From NCBI GenBank assembly GCA_900318815.1, contig ONMA01000013.1:58526-122525 (forward strand): a DNA stretch of 64,000 nt. Reading direction: 5' to 3'. A program made the position numbers and the translations under genes. Shown here piece after piece: positions 53,755 to 62,023 of this stretch. The notes under the pieces were generated by a model. That model saw only the letters and a list, made by a program, of their open reading frames with translations. It was not told the DNA's origin and made no database searches. The stretch's first letter is position 1. Each line of letters starts with the position of its first letter. This DNA is from an uncultured Prevotellaceae bacterium (lineage in GTDB: Bacteria; Bacteroidota; Bacteroidia; Bacteroidales; Bacteroidaceae).

Positions 53755-56574
53755 ATGATGAAAAAATTACTTTTTGCACTCTTTGCCGTGCTTTGCTCGA
53801 CGGGTGTCTTCGCTCATGAGGCAGGTGACTATGTGTACACCAGCACGCAAAGATTCATGCTCACAGGAGCCAACCTGCTCACCAATGGCAACTTCGACGA
53901 TGCCTCGTATGCCGGCTGGACTAATGTGGAAGGCGGTACTATCGACGCTGAGGCTTGGTCGCTCGAAGACGGGATGGGGCCCGACGGTGGCCGTGCCGTG
54001 ATCAGCCAGGGTGCCGACAAGAACGGTTCGCTGTGCCAGACTCTGGCTGTTGAGCCGGGTCAGACCTACGTCGTGTCGTTCTGGGTGAAGGGCGAGACGC
54101 TGGCCAACACCACGACGATGCAGGCGTTCGTGAACTTAGGCGACGGACTGACCAAGGTCACGAACCCGGGTGTGTTTGCTCCCGTTGACGTGATTACCAG
54201 TTTGAACTATGGCAGTGAATGGCGCGAGGTGGCCGGCGTGGTTGTCGTGAGCGACACGCTTGTCAGCGAGGCCCACGAGGGCATTCCTACGCTCGTGATC
54301 AACCTGACTGCCCTGCCCACCAACGTTCAGGTGGCCAACTTCTCGGTGAATACCGCTACTCAGGTGTTCGACATCCGTGGCATTCAGAGCCAGGTGGCCT
54401 TTGCCAAGACGCTGATGGACGATGCCAACTTCAATGTGCCCGCAGCTGAGGCTGCACGCGCACAGCTCGCTGAGACCATTGAGACCATCGAAGGCATGAT
54501 TTCAGCTGGCGAACTTGACGATATGGATGCCGGCGCTGGTGCTGTGACTGGCTTCGAGGAGCAGTTTGAGGAGTTCCTCAGTGGCTCTTCGACCAATATG
54601 TCGTCGCTCATTCCCGGACTTGACATCGCTTCGCTTTCGGGTTGGAGCCGTGGTGGTGCCTATAGTGCTAACTACATGCTCGACCTCTGGGGAGGCAACT
54701 GGGGCCACCTGACTGGTGACGACACGAAGTATGAGTTGCGCTCGGCCATTCAGAACGGCTATGCCCACACCGCTACCTATAATGCATATCACGCTGACTT
54801 CCCCGCAGGCAAGTACTTCTTCACTTGCGAGATTCGTAACGCCAATACTGGTCGTGCTTCTTGGCCTACTGAGCCTGTGTTCAACCTGGAGATGGACGGC
54901 TGCAAGATGTTCATTGCCACCGATACCATTGACCTGCCGACGATTGCTGGTGAGGAGTATCAGCGCTTCTATATGATTGGCGAGGTGAAGGAAGACGGTG
55001 CTTTCCGTGCCGGTGTCTACTGGCCTGGTGTAAGCAGTGGTGGTGCTTTCTTCATCAAGAGTACGATGGTGCGTGCCTTCGATTTTGACATTCCTGCCAA
55101 GGTGGATCACGTCCAGGCATGGAAGAAGTTCATTGCTCAGTGGAATGCTGCCGTCAATGCCAGGAATAATGCCGACGAGAAACTGCGCGACAGCAACTAT
55201 CCGTGGGAGAATCAAGTACTGCGCGACGCTATGGAGAAGTATGATCCTTATTACTTTGCCCAGAAGGCAAAGGGCTGGGTTTCAGAAGACGGTAAGGACG
55301 CTGGCGTGGCTACTACCGACGAACTGAACGAATGGGCATTGTATCAGGGTATTGAGGAGTATTCGACCAACGAGGAGACTGGCGAGCAGACCCGTTTGGA
55401 GTACCAGCTGGTGCGTGGCTATCAGAACGCAACCAATGCCGTTGTCGCAGCCAACAAGCCTATTACCGATTTGGCCGAAGCCATCGACGCTGCCAAGAAG
55501 GAGCGCAATAAGGGTGCTAATGCAACGGGCGACCGTGATGGCTATAAGGCTGCCATCGAGAAGGCCCTCGCTACACTGACTCAGATTCGTACCACTACGA
55601 CTGATGCTACCCGTGAGGCCGACGCTGCTACCCTGGCCGAGGCACTGGCTGAGCTGCTTGCTGCCAACGAGGCATTCCTTGCTTCTATCCAGAACACTCC
55701 TGTTGTGGATATTGACTTCACAGGTGCCGCCTTTGTCGAGACCGAAACTGGTTATGTGATCAATGGCAACGCCGGGCAGATGGAGTTCACCGCCGGTACG
55801 GTAGTGATAGATGTCGATGCTGAGGAGGATTCTCAAGCCTGCCTCTGGTCAATTGGCTATAAGGGTGAGTATCCTGACGTGCTCCGTGTGGGTTCTGCCG
55901 CTGCAACCATCAATATCGCTGATGTTACCGACAATGATGCCGTTCGCATCACCTTCGATATGTGGTTAGGCTATCTGAACAAGTGCCAGACAACGATTGA
56001 CGTGCAGAATGCTGCTGGCGAGAGCCTTGGCAAAATTATCCGCTGGAACTCGCAGGGAACAAGTGAGTCGAGCTTTGGACTTACGGCAGACCAGATTAAT
56101 ACCTACATGACCACTCGCGGCAGCAGTTCGGTGAGCAATGGCGCTATTATCGACAACTCCAATAAGAGTTCTATCGAGCTGTACTTCGATTATCAGTCGG
56201 GCAAAAAGCAGGCTAACTTCGTGCATGGCAAGGCCGGTGCTTTCGAGGGTCCTGTTACTGAGATTGAGATGCCTGCAAGTGGCGACAACAAGGTGGCTAA
56301 GCTCGTTATTAGCAGTAACTATAACAGCCAGAAGGCATCCCAACGCCGTAGCTGGATGGATGACCTGAAGATTTGGAAGTCTACTGCACATGCTGACTTC
56401 GAGGAAGATATTACGCAGTCGGCCTGGGGCGAGATTGCAACTCCTGATGGTATTGAGAATGTGACTACCGCCAAGGTCAACAACAACGCCATCTACAACC
56501 TGATGGGTGTCCGCGTCAACAAGGCTCAGAAGGGTCTGTACATCATCAACGGTAAGAAGTATGTGGTGAAGTAA
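53755..56574 (+). CDS. Secreted protein with CBM-like domain and helical repeat
   Basis: 939 residues. The signal peptide is LLFALFAVLCSTGVFA. A CBM4/9-type start (LLTNGNFDDASYAGWTN, later PGQTYVVSFWVKG) spans about 35-200. A second jelly-roll-like region is at about 290-430 and a helical FIVAR-like segment near 590-640 (AIDAAKKERNKGANATGDRD). A third beta domain precedes the sorting tail IYNLMGVRVNKAQKGLYIIN. No catalytic residues are obvious. Placement after the lyase suggests a surface pectin-binding protein; an unknown enzyme activity cannot be excluded. Confidence 0.75.
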   Translation: MMKKLLFALFAVLCSTGVFAHEAGDYVYTSTQRFMLTGANLLTNGNFDDASYAGWTNVEGGTIDAEAWSLEDGMGPDGGRAVISQGADKNGSLCQTLAVEPGQTYVVSFWVKGETLANTTTMQAFVNLGDGLTKVTNPGVFAPVDVITSLNYGSEWREVAGVVVVSDTLVSEAHEGIPTLVINLTALPTNVQVANFSVNTATQVFDIRGIQSQVAFAKTLMDDANFNVPAAEAARAQLAETIETIEGMISAGELDDMDAGAGAVTGFEEQFEEFLSGSSTNMSSLIPGLDIASLSGWSRGGAYSANYMLDLWGGNWGHLTGDDTKYELRSAIQNGYAHTATYNAYHADFPAGKYFFTCEIRNANTGRASWPTEPVFNLEMDGCKMFIATDTIDLPTIAGEEYQRFYMIGEVKEDGAFRAGVYWPGVSSGGAFFIKSTMVRAFDFDIPAKVDHVQAWKKFIAQWNAAVNARNNADEKLRDSNYPWENQVLRDAMEKYDPYYFAQKAKGWVSEDGKDAGVATTDELNEWALYQGIEEYSTNEETGEQTRLEYQLVRGYQNATNAVVAANKPITDLAEAIDAAKKERNKGANATGDRDGYKAAIEKALATLTQIRTTTTDATREADAATLAEALAELLAANEAFLASIQNTPVVDIDFTGAAFVETETGYVINGNAGQMEFTAGTVVIDVDAEEDSQACLWSIGYKGEYPDVLRVGSAAATINIADVTDNDAVRITFDMWLGYLNKCQTTIDVQNAAGESLGKIIRWNSQGTSESSFGLTADQINTYMTTRGSSSVSNGAIIDNSNKSSIELYFDYQSGKKQANFVHGKAGAFEGPVTEIEMPASGDNKVAKLVISSNYNSQKASQRRSWMDDLKIWKSTAHADFEEDITQSAWGEIATPDGIENVTTAKVNNNAIYNLMGVRVNKAQKGLYIINGKKYVVK

Positions 56575-56600
56575 TTACCACTGAACTATATCCGATTTCT

Positions 56601-56632
56601 AATGGGAACGCTGCAAGGCGTTCCCATTTTTA
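56601..56632 (+). terminator. Intrinsic terminator after the carbohydrate-binding protein gene
   Basis: AATGGGAACGC (56601-56611) pairs with GCGTTCCCATT (56618-56628) around a 6-base loop and runs into a T-rich stretch. Confidence 0.85.
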
Positions 56633-56800
56633 TCTCTTTTTGTACCGTGAAATCGTGTTGGAACAAAGAAAAATGAAAGAAAAATGAAAAAAGTTGGCGT
56701 TTCTGTAAAAAAACGAGGGGTCTGAAGTGTCTTATATATAGAAGTGCCCTAAAACGGGGTGCAATGATTTGAAAGACTGATATGCTTGAAATTTGAAGCC

Positions 56801-56862
56801 CCTTGATAAGGGGCTGGCGGACTCCGAGCTTGCTCGCCTGAGCACCAACGGAGCGCAAGAAG
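56801..56862. repeat. Palindrome plus CTTGCG-type repeat upstream of the sigma gene
   Basis: AGCCCCTTGATAAGGGGCT (56801-56819) is a hairpin. 56826-56862 is a reverse-orientation relative of the 37-bp element at 16394 (shared CTTGCG.TCCGTTGGT on the reverse strand). It probably ends up in the leader of the sigma-factor mRNA. Confidence 0.65.
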
Positions 56863-56870
56863 CCAGGGAT

Positions 56871-57383
56871 ATGACTATGACGAAAAAAGAATTAGAAATA
56901 ATCTTCCGCCAGAACTACAGCGAGATGATTCATCTGGCCAGAGTCTTGTTGGGCGAAAGGCTACGGGTAGGCGCATCAGCGGGAATTGACGGCGAGGCGG
57001 AGGACGTGGTACAGGACATCTTCCTGCGGATTGCCGACGGTGACATTCCGCCCAAAAACGATAGTTATCTTTTAACAGCCGTGCGCAATGCCTGTCTGAA
57101 CAGAATACGGCAAATGCAACTGCACGAACAGGTAAAGAACCTATTTCCCATTGAAACCGAAAATGATCTACAACCCATTGACAAACAATTGGAGCAACTT
57201 GAAGATATTTCGGCTTTCGTGGACGAGCAACTGGAAGAACCACATCGCAGCATTTTCCATCTCCGTTTCGATGAAGATCTGACTATCGCAGAGATTGCCC
57301 GTCGGCTTGGTCTGAATCCGAATACCGCTTACAAGTATCTCGCCCAAAGCATTCAGAAAATCAGAAATCACTTCAAACTTTAA
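56871..57383 (+). CDS. ECF-type RNA polymerase sigma factor
   Basis: 170 residues from the ATG at 56871 (MTMTKKELEIIF); the upstream frame from 56793 is repeat sequence, not protein. Region 2 is FRQNYSEMIHLARVLLG through AEDVVQDIFLRIADG. Region 4 is FHLRFDEDLTIAEIARRLGL with the recognition helix NPNTAYKYLAQSIQKIRNHF. It is followed after 12 bases by an anti-sigma-like gene and then an outer-membrane protein with an STN domain, the usual trans-envelope signalling set. Confidence 0.9.
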   Translation: MTMTKKELEIIFRQNYSEMIHLARVLLGERLRVGASAGIDGEAEDVVQDIFLRIADGDIPPKNDSYLLTAVRNACLNRIRQMQLHEQVKNLFPIETENDLQPIDKQLEQLEDISAFVDEQLEEPHRSIFHLRFDEDLTIAEIARRLGLNPNTAYKYLAQSIQKIRNHFKL

Positions 57384-57395
57384 AAGATTATTGCA

Positions 57396-58100
57396 ATGGA
57401 AACGAACAGTGAACGCTCGACCCCAAAGGTTGCTTGCCAAAGCAAGAACATCCGCCAACTGCTGGAAATGCTCGACAATCCCGAAGCATATACCGAGCAG
57501 GAAATCCACGACATCATCAATCGTGATGAAGATACACGCGAGATCTACCGCATGATGGTAGATGCCAAACGTAGCAGTCGCCAGCGTCTGGCAGAAAAGC
57601 CCGTCGATGTAGATGCTGCATGGCAAAAGATAAGTGAAAAGTTAATAGTGAAAAGTGAAAAATTTGCTACCGCATCACCAGTGGTAAAGCCCCATTCTTC
57701 ATTTATGAAGATGGCGGCCTCTTTCATCGGAGTATTGCTCGTATCTGGTATTGCCTTTGCTGCCATCTGGAGCCTCACCCCCAGCCCCTCTCCAAAGGGC
57801 GAGGGGAGTGAAAACACTTTAGTTTTGGATACAGCGAAGAAGGTAACTATTCCCCTCTCCGCTGGGAGAGGGGTTGGGGGTGAGGCTTATATCTACGACA
57901 ATATCCCGCTGGAAAAGATGCTGCCAGAGATAGCTGCCCATTACGATGCCAAGGTAACGTTTGTTAATGACGAAGCCCGACAACTCCGTTTCCGTTTCGC
58001 GTGGAATCCGCAAAAGGGCATCGATCAAGTGATTAACGACCTCAACCAGTTCGAGCGTCTGACAGTCACGCTGAAAGATAGCCTAATCACCGTAGAATAA
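57396..58100 (+). CDS. Short FecR-like anti-sigma factor with DUF4974 domain, repeat-invaded
   Basis: 234 residues. A cytoplasmic N-terminus (QLLEMLDNPEAYTEQEIHDI), one membrane segment (AASFIGVLLVSGIAFAAIW) and a C-terminal DUF4974 domain (LEKMLPEIAAHYDAKVTFVN...LTVTLKD) are seen. The large FecR beta-domain normally between membrane segment and DUF4974 is absent. Instead there is a 45-residue stretch (SLTPSPSPKGEGSENTLV and IPLSAGRGVGGEAY) encoded by an inverted repeat at 57772-57886. A second repeat-like insert (VKSEKFATASPVV) precedes the membrane segment. The frame stays open through both. Confidence 0.8.
   Translation: METNSERSTPKVACQSKNIRQLLEMLDNPEAYTEQEIHDIINRDEDTREIYRMMVDAKRSSRQRLAEKPVDVDAAWQKISEKLIVKSEKFATASPVVKPHSSFMKMAASFIGVLLVSGIAFAAIWSLTPSPSPKGEGSENTLVLDTAKKVTIPLSAGRGVGGEAYIYDNIPLEKMLPEIAAHYDAKVTFVNDEARQLRFRFAWNPQKGIDQVINDLNQFERLTVTLKDSLITVE
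57772..57886. repeat. Inverted repeat inside the anti-sigma gene
   Basis: 57772-57793 (GCCTCACCCCCAGCCCCTCT plus CC) and 57865-57886 are reverse complements with one wobble. Within lie further complementary GAGGGG/CCCCTC segments. It is read through in frame. Confidence 0.85.
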
Positions 58101-58109
58101 TCAGCCGCC

Positions 58110-60782
58110 ATGAACAGATATATTACTCTCATTCTTGCCCTGCTGCTGACTATCAGTACACAAGCACAAAGGCTACGGGTAGGCGAGCATAGCTCGGGAA
58201 TGAAACGAATTTCGCGCGAATATAATAACGTGTCCCTCTCTGATGCGTTGAGACAACTCAGTGAGCAACAGACAGGCTACACCATCTTCTTCCTCTATAA
58301 CGAACTGGAGGACTTCCGTATCACCACTACCGTAAAGAACAAGTACTTGCCAGAAGCCATTCAGCAGATGATCGGTTTCTATCCCATCCGCGTCACTACG
58401 AGTACGGAAGAGGACGGACGTAAGGTCTTCGTGGAGTGCATACAGAAAACAGAAACCCGCTACAAGGGTAACATTATCGACGAGCAAGGCCAGCCCGTTG
58501 CCTACGCCAATATTTACCTGCTTCATCCATCTGATTCTGTTGAAGGGGAATTGCAATCCCCAATCGGTGGAGGCGTGAGTAATGGGGCTGGTCTCTTCGT
58601 CATCCCGGTCCCCACCGACTTCCTCCAGAAAGAAGAAACTCCTGTCCTCGCCCGAATTTCCTATGTAGGTTACAAAACCGTATATAAGCATTGTAATAGC
58701 ACAGAACTTGGCACAATACGTATGCAACCCGAGACGATGACCATCAAAGGTGTAGTTGTGACAGGCGAACGCCCCAAGGTACAATTGCAGGGCAATTCTC
58801 TGGTGATGAATGTAGAGGGTACGGTAATGGAGCGGATGGGTACGGCTGAAGATGTGCTATCCCGAGTGCCGACCATCTCAAAGAAAGGAGATGTATTTGA
58901 AATCTTAGGAAAAGGTGTGCCACTGATTTACCTGAACAACCGCAAGCTGACCGACTTACAGGAATTGAAGAACATCCAGTCGGACAACATCAAGAGCATA
59001 GAGGTGATTCAGACCCCCGGTGCCCGCTATGACGCATCCGTCAATGCCGTTATCATCATTCACACCAAGCGCACGGCAGGCGAAGGTCTCGGCGTAGAGC
59101 TGACCTCATGGAGTCGCAAGGGACATGGTTTTGCGAATAATGAGCGTGTCAACCTAACCTATCGGACAGGAAAGTTGGAACTGTTTGCAAATCTCTTTGG
59201 AGCTTACAATAAGCGGTGGGAGAGGGGTGAGTTTGAGCAGACCGTCTTTGCCGACACACTATGGGTTGTTACCAACAAGCAGAAGGACAAGTATTACAAT
59301 CCATTCCTTGAAGGACGCTTCGGCTTCAACTACCAGCTTAACGATAACAACTCTTTTGGCGGCTTCTATCAGAACACTTACGACTACGTGAAGAATTGGG
59401 GCGACTATGACGATGACCTGCAAGCCAACGGCTCCATGTATGACCGCTTGCAGAACAGCAGTGTCAACAGAGCCAAAGGTACCCCCAAGCATCAGGCGAA
59501 CCTTTACTACACGGGAAAGATAGGACAGTTAGCTATCGACTTCAATGCCGAATATACCTATCGTGACCAGCGCAACCGCAACCAGCAGCAGGAACTGAGC
59601 GACGAGTATGATGACCGCGACGTGAACACCTATGCCTTGACGCGCAGCCGGCTGATGGCCGAGAAACTCTTCGTGACGCATCCGATAGGTAAGGGGCAGA
59701 TTGAGGTTGGCGAGGAGTACACCAATACGCGCTGGAACAGCAGTTTCGAGAATGCCGAGGGTTACATCGCCAACAGCAACAACGAACAGCATGAGCAAGC
59801 CATCGCCCCCTTCATGGAACTGCGCCAACAGATTGGCCGCCTTCAGTTGTCGGCAGGTTTACGCTATGAGCATGTGACGTCGGAATACTTCGTTGGTGGC
59901 ATCCGTCGCGACGACCAAAGCCGTACCTATAACGACTTCTTTCCATCGGTTTCCTTATCAACATCTCTCCCCCTTTCGAGGGGAGCTGGAGGGGGACTGC
60001 AATTATCCTTCAGCTATGCCAAGCGCACTAAACGCCCGTCCTATTGGCAGTTGAGCAGCGATGTCATTTATGAGAACCGTCTGAACATGCAGACGGGTAA
60101 TCCCTACCTGAAGCCCGTCAAGTATCATAATGTGAGTGTTATGGCGATATGGAAGTGGCTTTATCTGAATACAAATTTCTCCCATTGTGTAGACCCCATC
60201 CTCTACACGGCAGAAAGCATGGAGAACGACAGTAAGGTCAACCTTGTCACCTACAAGAACTACAATCATGCCGACTGGCTCACTATTATGCTGGGCGCAC
60301 AGAAGAACATCAAATTGGGACACGAGGTAACATGGACACCCCAGTACAATATCTCATTGATGAAACCGTGGTTCAAAGCGGACTTCTTGGGTAGACAGAA
60401 GAGTTTCAGCCAGCCCATGCTGTCATTTCAATTGGGCAACATCGTCACGTTTCCATACGACTGGCTGATGCAGGCCGACTTCAATATGCACACCCACGGC
60501 AACAGCGGTGCTAATGCCAATTTCGACTGCACCAACCCCATATTCTCACTTAGTGTCAGCAAGGATTTCTTCAAGCGTCGCTTAAACATCAAACTCTCAG
60601 GCAATGACCTTTTCAATGGTGCCATCAACCGCTTCACACTCTATAGCAACCGCATGATGTTCCGCAAGATGGAGGACAACGATTCCCGTTGTGTCACCCT
60701 CTCCCTGCGTTACCGCTTCAACGTCAGCCCGTCGAAGTACAAAGGTACTGGTGCTGGTAATGCAGAAAAGAACAGATTATAG
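58110..60782 (+). CDS. TonB-dependent outer-membrane protein with STN domain
   Basis: 890 residues. Signal peptide YITLILALLLTISTQAQ; STN domain at about 45-110 (SLSDALRQLSEQQTGYTIFF); carboxypeptidase-regulatory-like domain at about 115-200 (GNIIDEQGQPVAYANIYLLH); plug (VVVTGERPKVQLQGNSLVMN, EVIQTPGARYDASVNAVIII); and an outer-membrane beta-barrel of the type annotated as family-3 barrel. The STN domain pairs with the anti-sigma DUF4974 and ECF sigma upstream, so it is probably both receptor and sensor. A repeat at 59964-59996 encodes a foreign PLSRGAGGG loop within the barrel. Confidence 0.85.
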   Translation: MNRYITLILALLLTISTQAQRLRVGEHSSGMKRISREYNNVSLSDALRQLSEQQTGYTIFFLYNELEDFRITTTVKNKYLPEAIQQMIGFYPIRVTTSTEEDGRKVFVECIQKTETRYKGNIIDEQGQPVAYANIYLLHPSDSVEGELQSPIGGGVSNGAGLFVIPVPTDFLQKEETPVLARISYVGYKTVYKHCNSTELGTIRMQPETMTIKGVVVTGERPKVQLQGNSLVMNVEGTVMERMGTAEDVLSRVPTISKKGDVFEILGKGVPLIYLNNRKLTDLQELKNIQSDNIKSIEVIQTPGARYDASVNAVIIIHTKRTAGEGLGVELTSWSRKGHGFANNERVNLTYRTGKLELFANLFGAYNKRWERGEFEQTVFADTLWVVTNKQKDKYYNPFLEGRFGFNYQLNDNNSFGGFYQNTYDYVKNWGDYDDDLQANGSMYDRLQNSSVNRAKGTPKHQANLYYTGKIGQLAIDFNAEYTYRDQRNRNQQQELSDEYDDRDVNTYALTRSRLMAEKLFVTHPIGKGQIEVGEEYTNTRWNSSFENAEGYIANSNNEQHEQAIAPFMELRQQIGRLQLSAGLRYEHVTSEYFVGGIRRDDQSRTYNDFFPSVSLSTSLPLSRGAGGGLQLSFSYAKRTKRPSYWQLSSDVIYENRLNMQTGNPYLKPVKYHNVSVMAIWKWLYLNTNFSHCVDPILYTAESMENDSKVNLVTYKNYNHADWLTIMLGAQKNIKLGHEVTWTPQYNISLMKPWFKADFLGRQKSFSQPMLSFQLGNIVTFPYDWLMQADFNMHTHGNSGANANFDCTNPIFSLSVSKDFFKRRLNIKLSGNDLFNGAINRFTLYSNRMMFRKMEDNDSRCVTLSLRYRFNVSPSKYKGTGAGNAEKNRL
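59964..59996. repeat. Palindromic repeat inside the TonB-protein gene
   Basis: TCTCCCCCTTTCGAGGGGAG followed by CTGGAGGGGGA, the same GAGGGG/CCCCTC type as in the anti-sigma gene. It is in frame and probably lies in a surface or periplasmic loop. Confidence 0.7.
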
Positions 60783-60938
60783 AATCGGCGGCCACAAGTT
60801 CCATACCGAGCGAGCCATCCTAATCAAACGACAGACTGACACGGCTTTACTGACGAGGAGCTGGACTTCATCATCCGCTCGGCTATGCTGCTTGGATCGT
60901 CAAAGCACGACATTAAGTACCGAAAGGGTGATGAGTGA
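60783..60938 (+). pseudogene. Tail of a DNA methyltransferase gene, interrupted by a repeat
   Basis: The end encodes FTDEELDFII, then an insert, then DIKYRKGDE and TGA. ELDFIINYDIKYRMG is a C-terminal phrase I know from large class I DNA methyltransferases. The insert at about 60876-60895 (CGCTCGGCTATGCTGCTTGG) is the reverse of the GCAAGCAGCAGAGCCGAGCG element at 16411-16430. Nothing upstream of the tail remains. Confidence 0.5.
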
Positions 60939-60990
60939 GCGCCAAGAATAAAAAGATGCTCCAAAATTTGGAAGTTTCGAGAAATCTTCT

Positions 60991-60998
60991 TATCTTTG
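60991..60998 (+). promoter_or_regulatory. -7 box of small-RNA candidate copy 3
   Basis: TATCTTTG. The sequence before it (CTCCAAAATTTGGAAGTTTC) is nearly identical to the region upstream of copy 1, so the promoter is part of the repeated element. Confidence 0.6.
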
Positions 60999-61002
60999 CA
61001 GC

Positions 61003-61100
61003 GTCAGAACGAAAGTTTTGACTACGCCGCTGAGTGCGGGGAGCAAGACTTGATCGACACTACTCCATTTAAAAGTCACCAAAAGGTGGCTTTTATTTTT
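61003..61100 (+). ncRNA. Candidate small RNA, copy 3 of 3
   Basis: Hairpin GTCAGAAC-gaaa-GTTTTGAC (61003-61022), a second hairpin CCGC-tgagt-GCGG (about 61027-61039), the conserved ACTTGATCGACACTACTCCA stretch, and a strong terminator AAAAGTCACC-aaaa-GGTGGCTTTT (61071-61094) followed by ATTTTT. It has no start codon or open frame. Its end overlaps the 3' end of the convergent nuclease gene by about eight bases. Confidence 0.55.
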
Positions 61101-61728
61101 CATATCTCTTTCGAAATACGCGATTGAAATCGGGACTTTGCACTTGGATTCTGTTTACAGGCAACATCTTTTTGCCTTTGAATATCAATACTTCTAAAGC
61201 ATCTAGATTTGTTTCAAAATAACTCTTTATATCTGATGCAAGCAATCGAGTATTATAATCAACGGTCATGTTAAGCAATACTCTGTTGCTCTGACCTATT
61301 GACTCAAACAGTCTGTTACTGACAGAGGTTTTGCCAGATATGGTTTTGAGATCATATACTTTGAAATTCCCTTTTTGCTCAAAGATAAAGTCTGGCGTAC
61401 GTGTGCCTTTTGGATTTGGAAGGATAAATACCCGACAACCATGTTCTACTGCTTTACGAGCAGCATTCAACAGGTTTCTATAGTCAGGACTTTGTTCGCC
61501 TCCTGTGCTATAGATATCCGTCTCGCCCTCCACGGGATGGAATTCGCCATAGTAGACAATCTGCTTCAGTTGCTTCATGAAACTGGAACCTTTCAGATAG
61601 TGCAGTTCCTCTAACTCAACGTCGATGCCTCTCCATAAAGGCTCAGCCGACAACCATGCAGAATCAACATCATCCCCAAATAATAGCGACACTTTCTTTA
61701 AGTAGTTAAAGACTTTCACCCTCGGCAC
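61093..61728 (-). CDS. CdiA-C-like nuclease, putative toxin
   Basis: 211 residues. The C-terminal half has GCRVFILPNPKGTRTPDFIF, then FKVYDLKTISGKTSVSNRLF and SNRVLLNM, a pattern I associate with the CdiA C-terminal tRNase group; PD...DLK fits a PD-(D/E)xK-type core. The N-terminal half (MPRVKVFNYLKKVSLLFGDD) resembles a short linker region. There is no signal peptide, two-partner transport domain or clear immunity gene beside it. Gene fragments of the same family lie at 16652 and about 5240, each next to the same small-RNA element. An RM-type or homing nuclease is an alternative. Confidence 0.6.
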   Translation of the reverse strand: MPRVKVFNYLKKVSLLFGDDVDSAWLSAEPLWRGIDVELEELHYLKGSSFMKQLKQIVYYGEFHPVEGETDIYSTGGEQSPDYRNLLNAARKAVEHGCRVFILPNPKGTRTPDFIFEQKGNFKVYDLKTISGKTSVSNRLFESIGQSNRVLLNMTVDYNTRLLASDIKSYFETNLDALEVLIFKGKKMLPVNRIQVQSPDFNRVFRKRYEK

Positions 61729-61831
61729 CCGATTTGCTTTTCCCTTCGGCCAGCGACCCTTGGTTCCTTTTTTTTTGCATAAGTATTATAAAAAGATGAT
61801 GCAAAAAAGAACAATTATTGAAAACTTTTCG

Positions 61832-61839
61832 TACCTTTG
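61832..61839 (+). promoter_or_regulatory. -7 box of the ART-like toxin locus
   Basis: TACCTTTG followed by CACACG, 40 bases before the ATG at 61880. Confidence 0.6.
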
Positions 61840-61879
61840 CACACGAAAAGACAAGTACTAATAAGAAAGTGAGGTGATT

Positions 61880-62023
61880 ATGCCAGAGTACGAGCACAAC
61901 AGAGAAGAGCGGATAGATGCAGTAATCAGGAGCATTCTGTCATCTAAGGAGAACGCCATCAAATGGATGCATGAGGCAGGACTTGCCGATGCAGAGGGTC
62001 ATCTAAATCCAATGTTCAGATGA
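61880..62023 (+). CDS. 47-residue protein upstream of the ART-like gene, putative antitoxin
   Basis: MPEYEHNREERIDAVIRSIL then SSKENAIKWMHEAGLADAEG and a short end. Its own promoter box is upstream, and its stop overlaps the next start (ATGA at 62020-62023), a coupling typical of toxin-antitoxin pairs. It is helical and charged, with no DNA-binding motif I can name. Confidence 0.6.
   Translation: MPEYEHNREERIDAVIRSILSSKENAIKWMHEAGLADAEGHLNPMFR

Noticed and set aside
61093-61728. Nuclease gene considered as part of a contact-dependent inhibition (CdiBA) system
   Set aside because: No CdiB transporter, no large CdiA stalk and no immunity gene are present, so only the nuclease-domain resemblance is kept.
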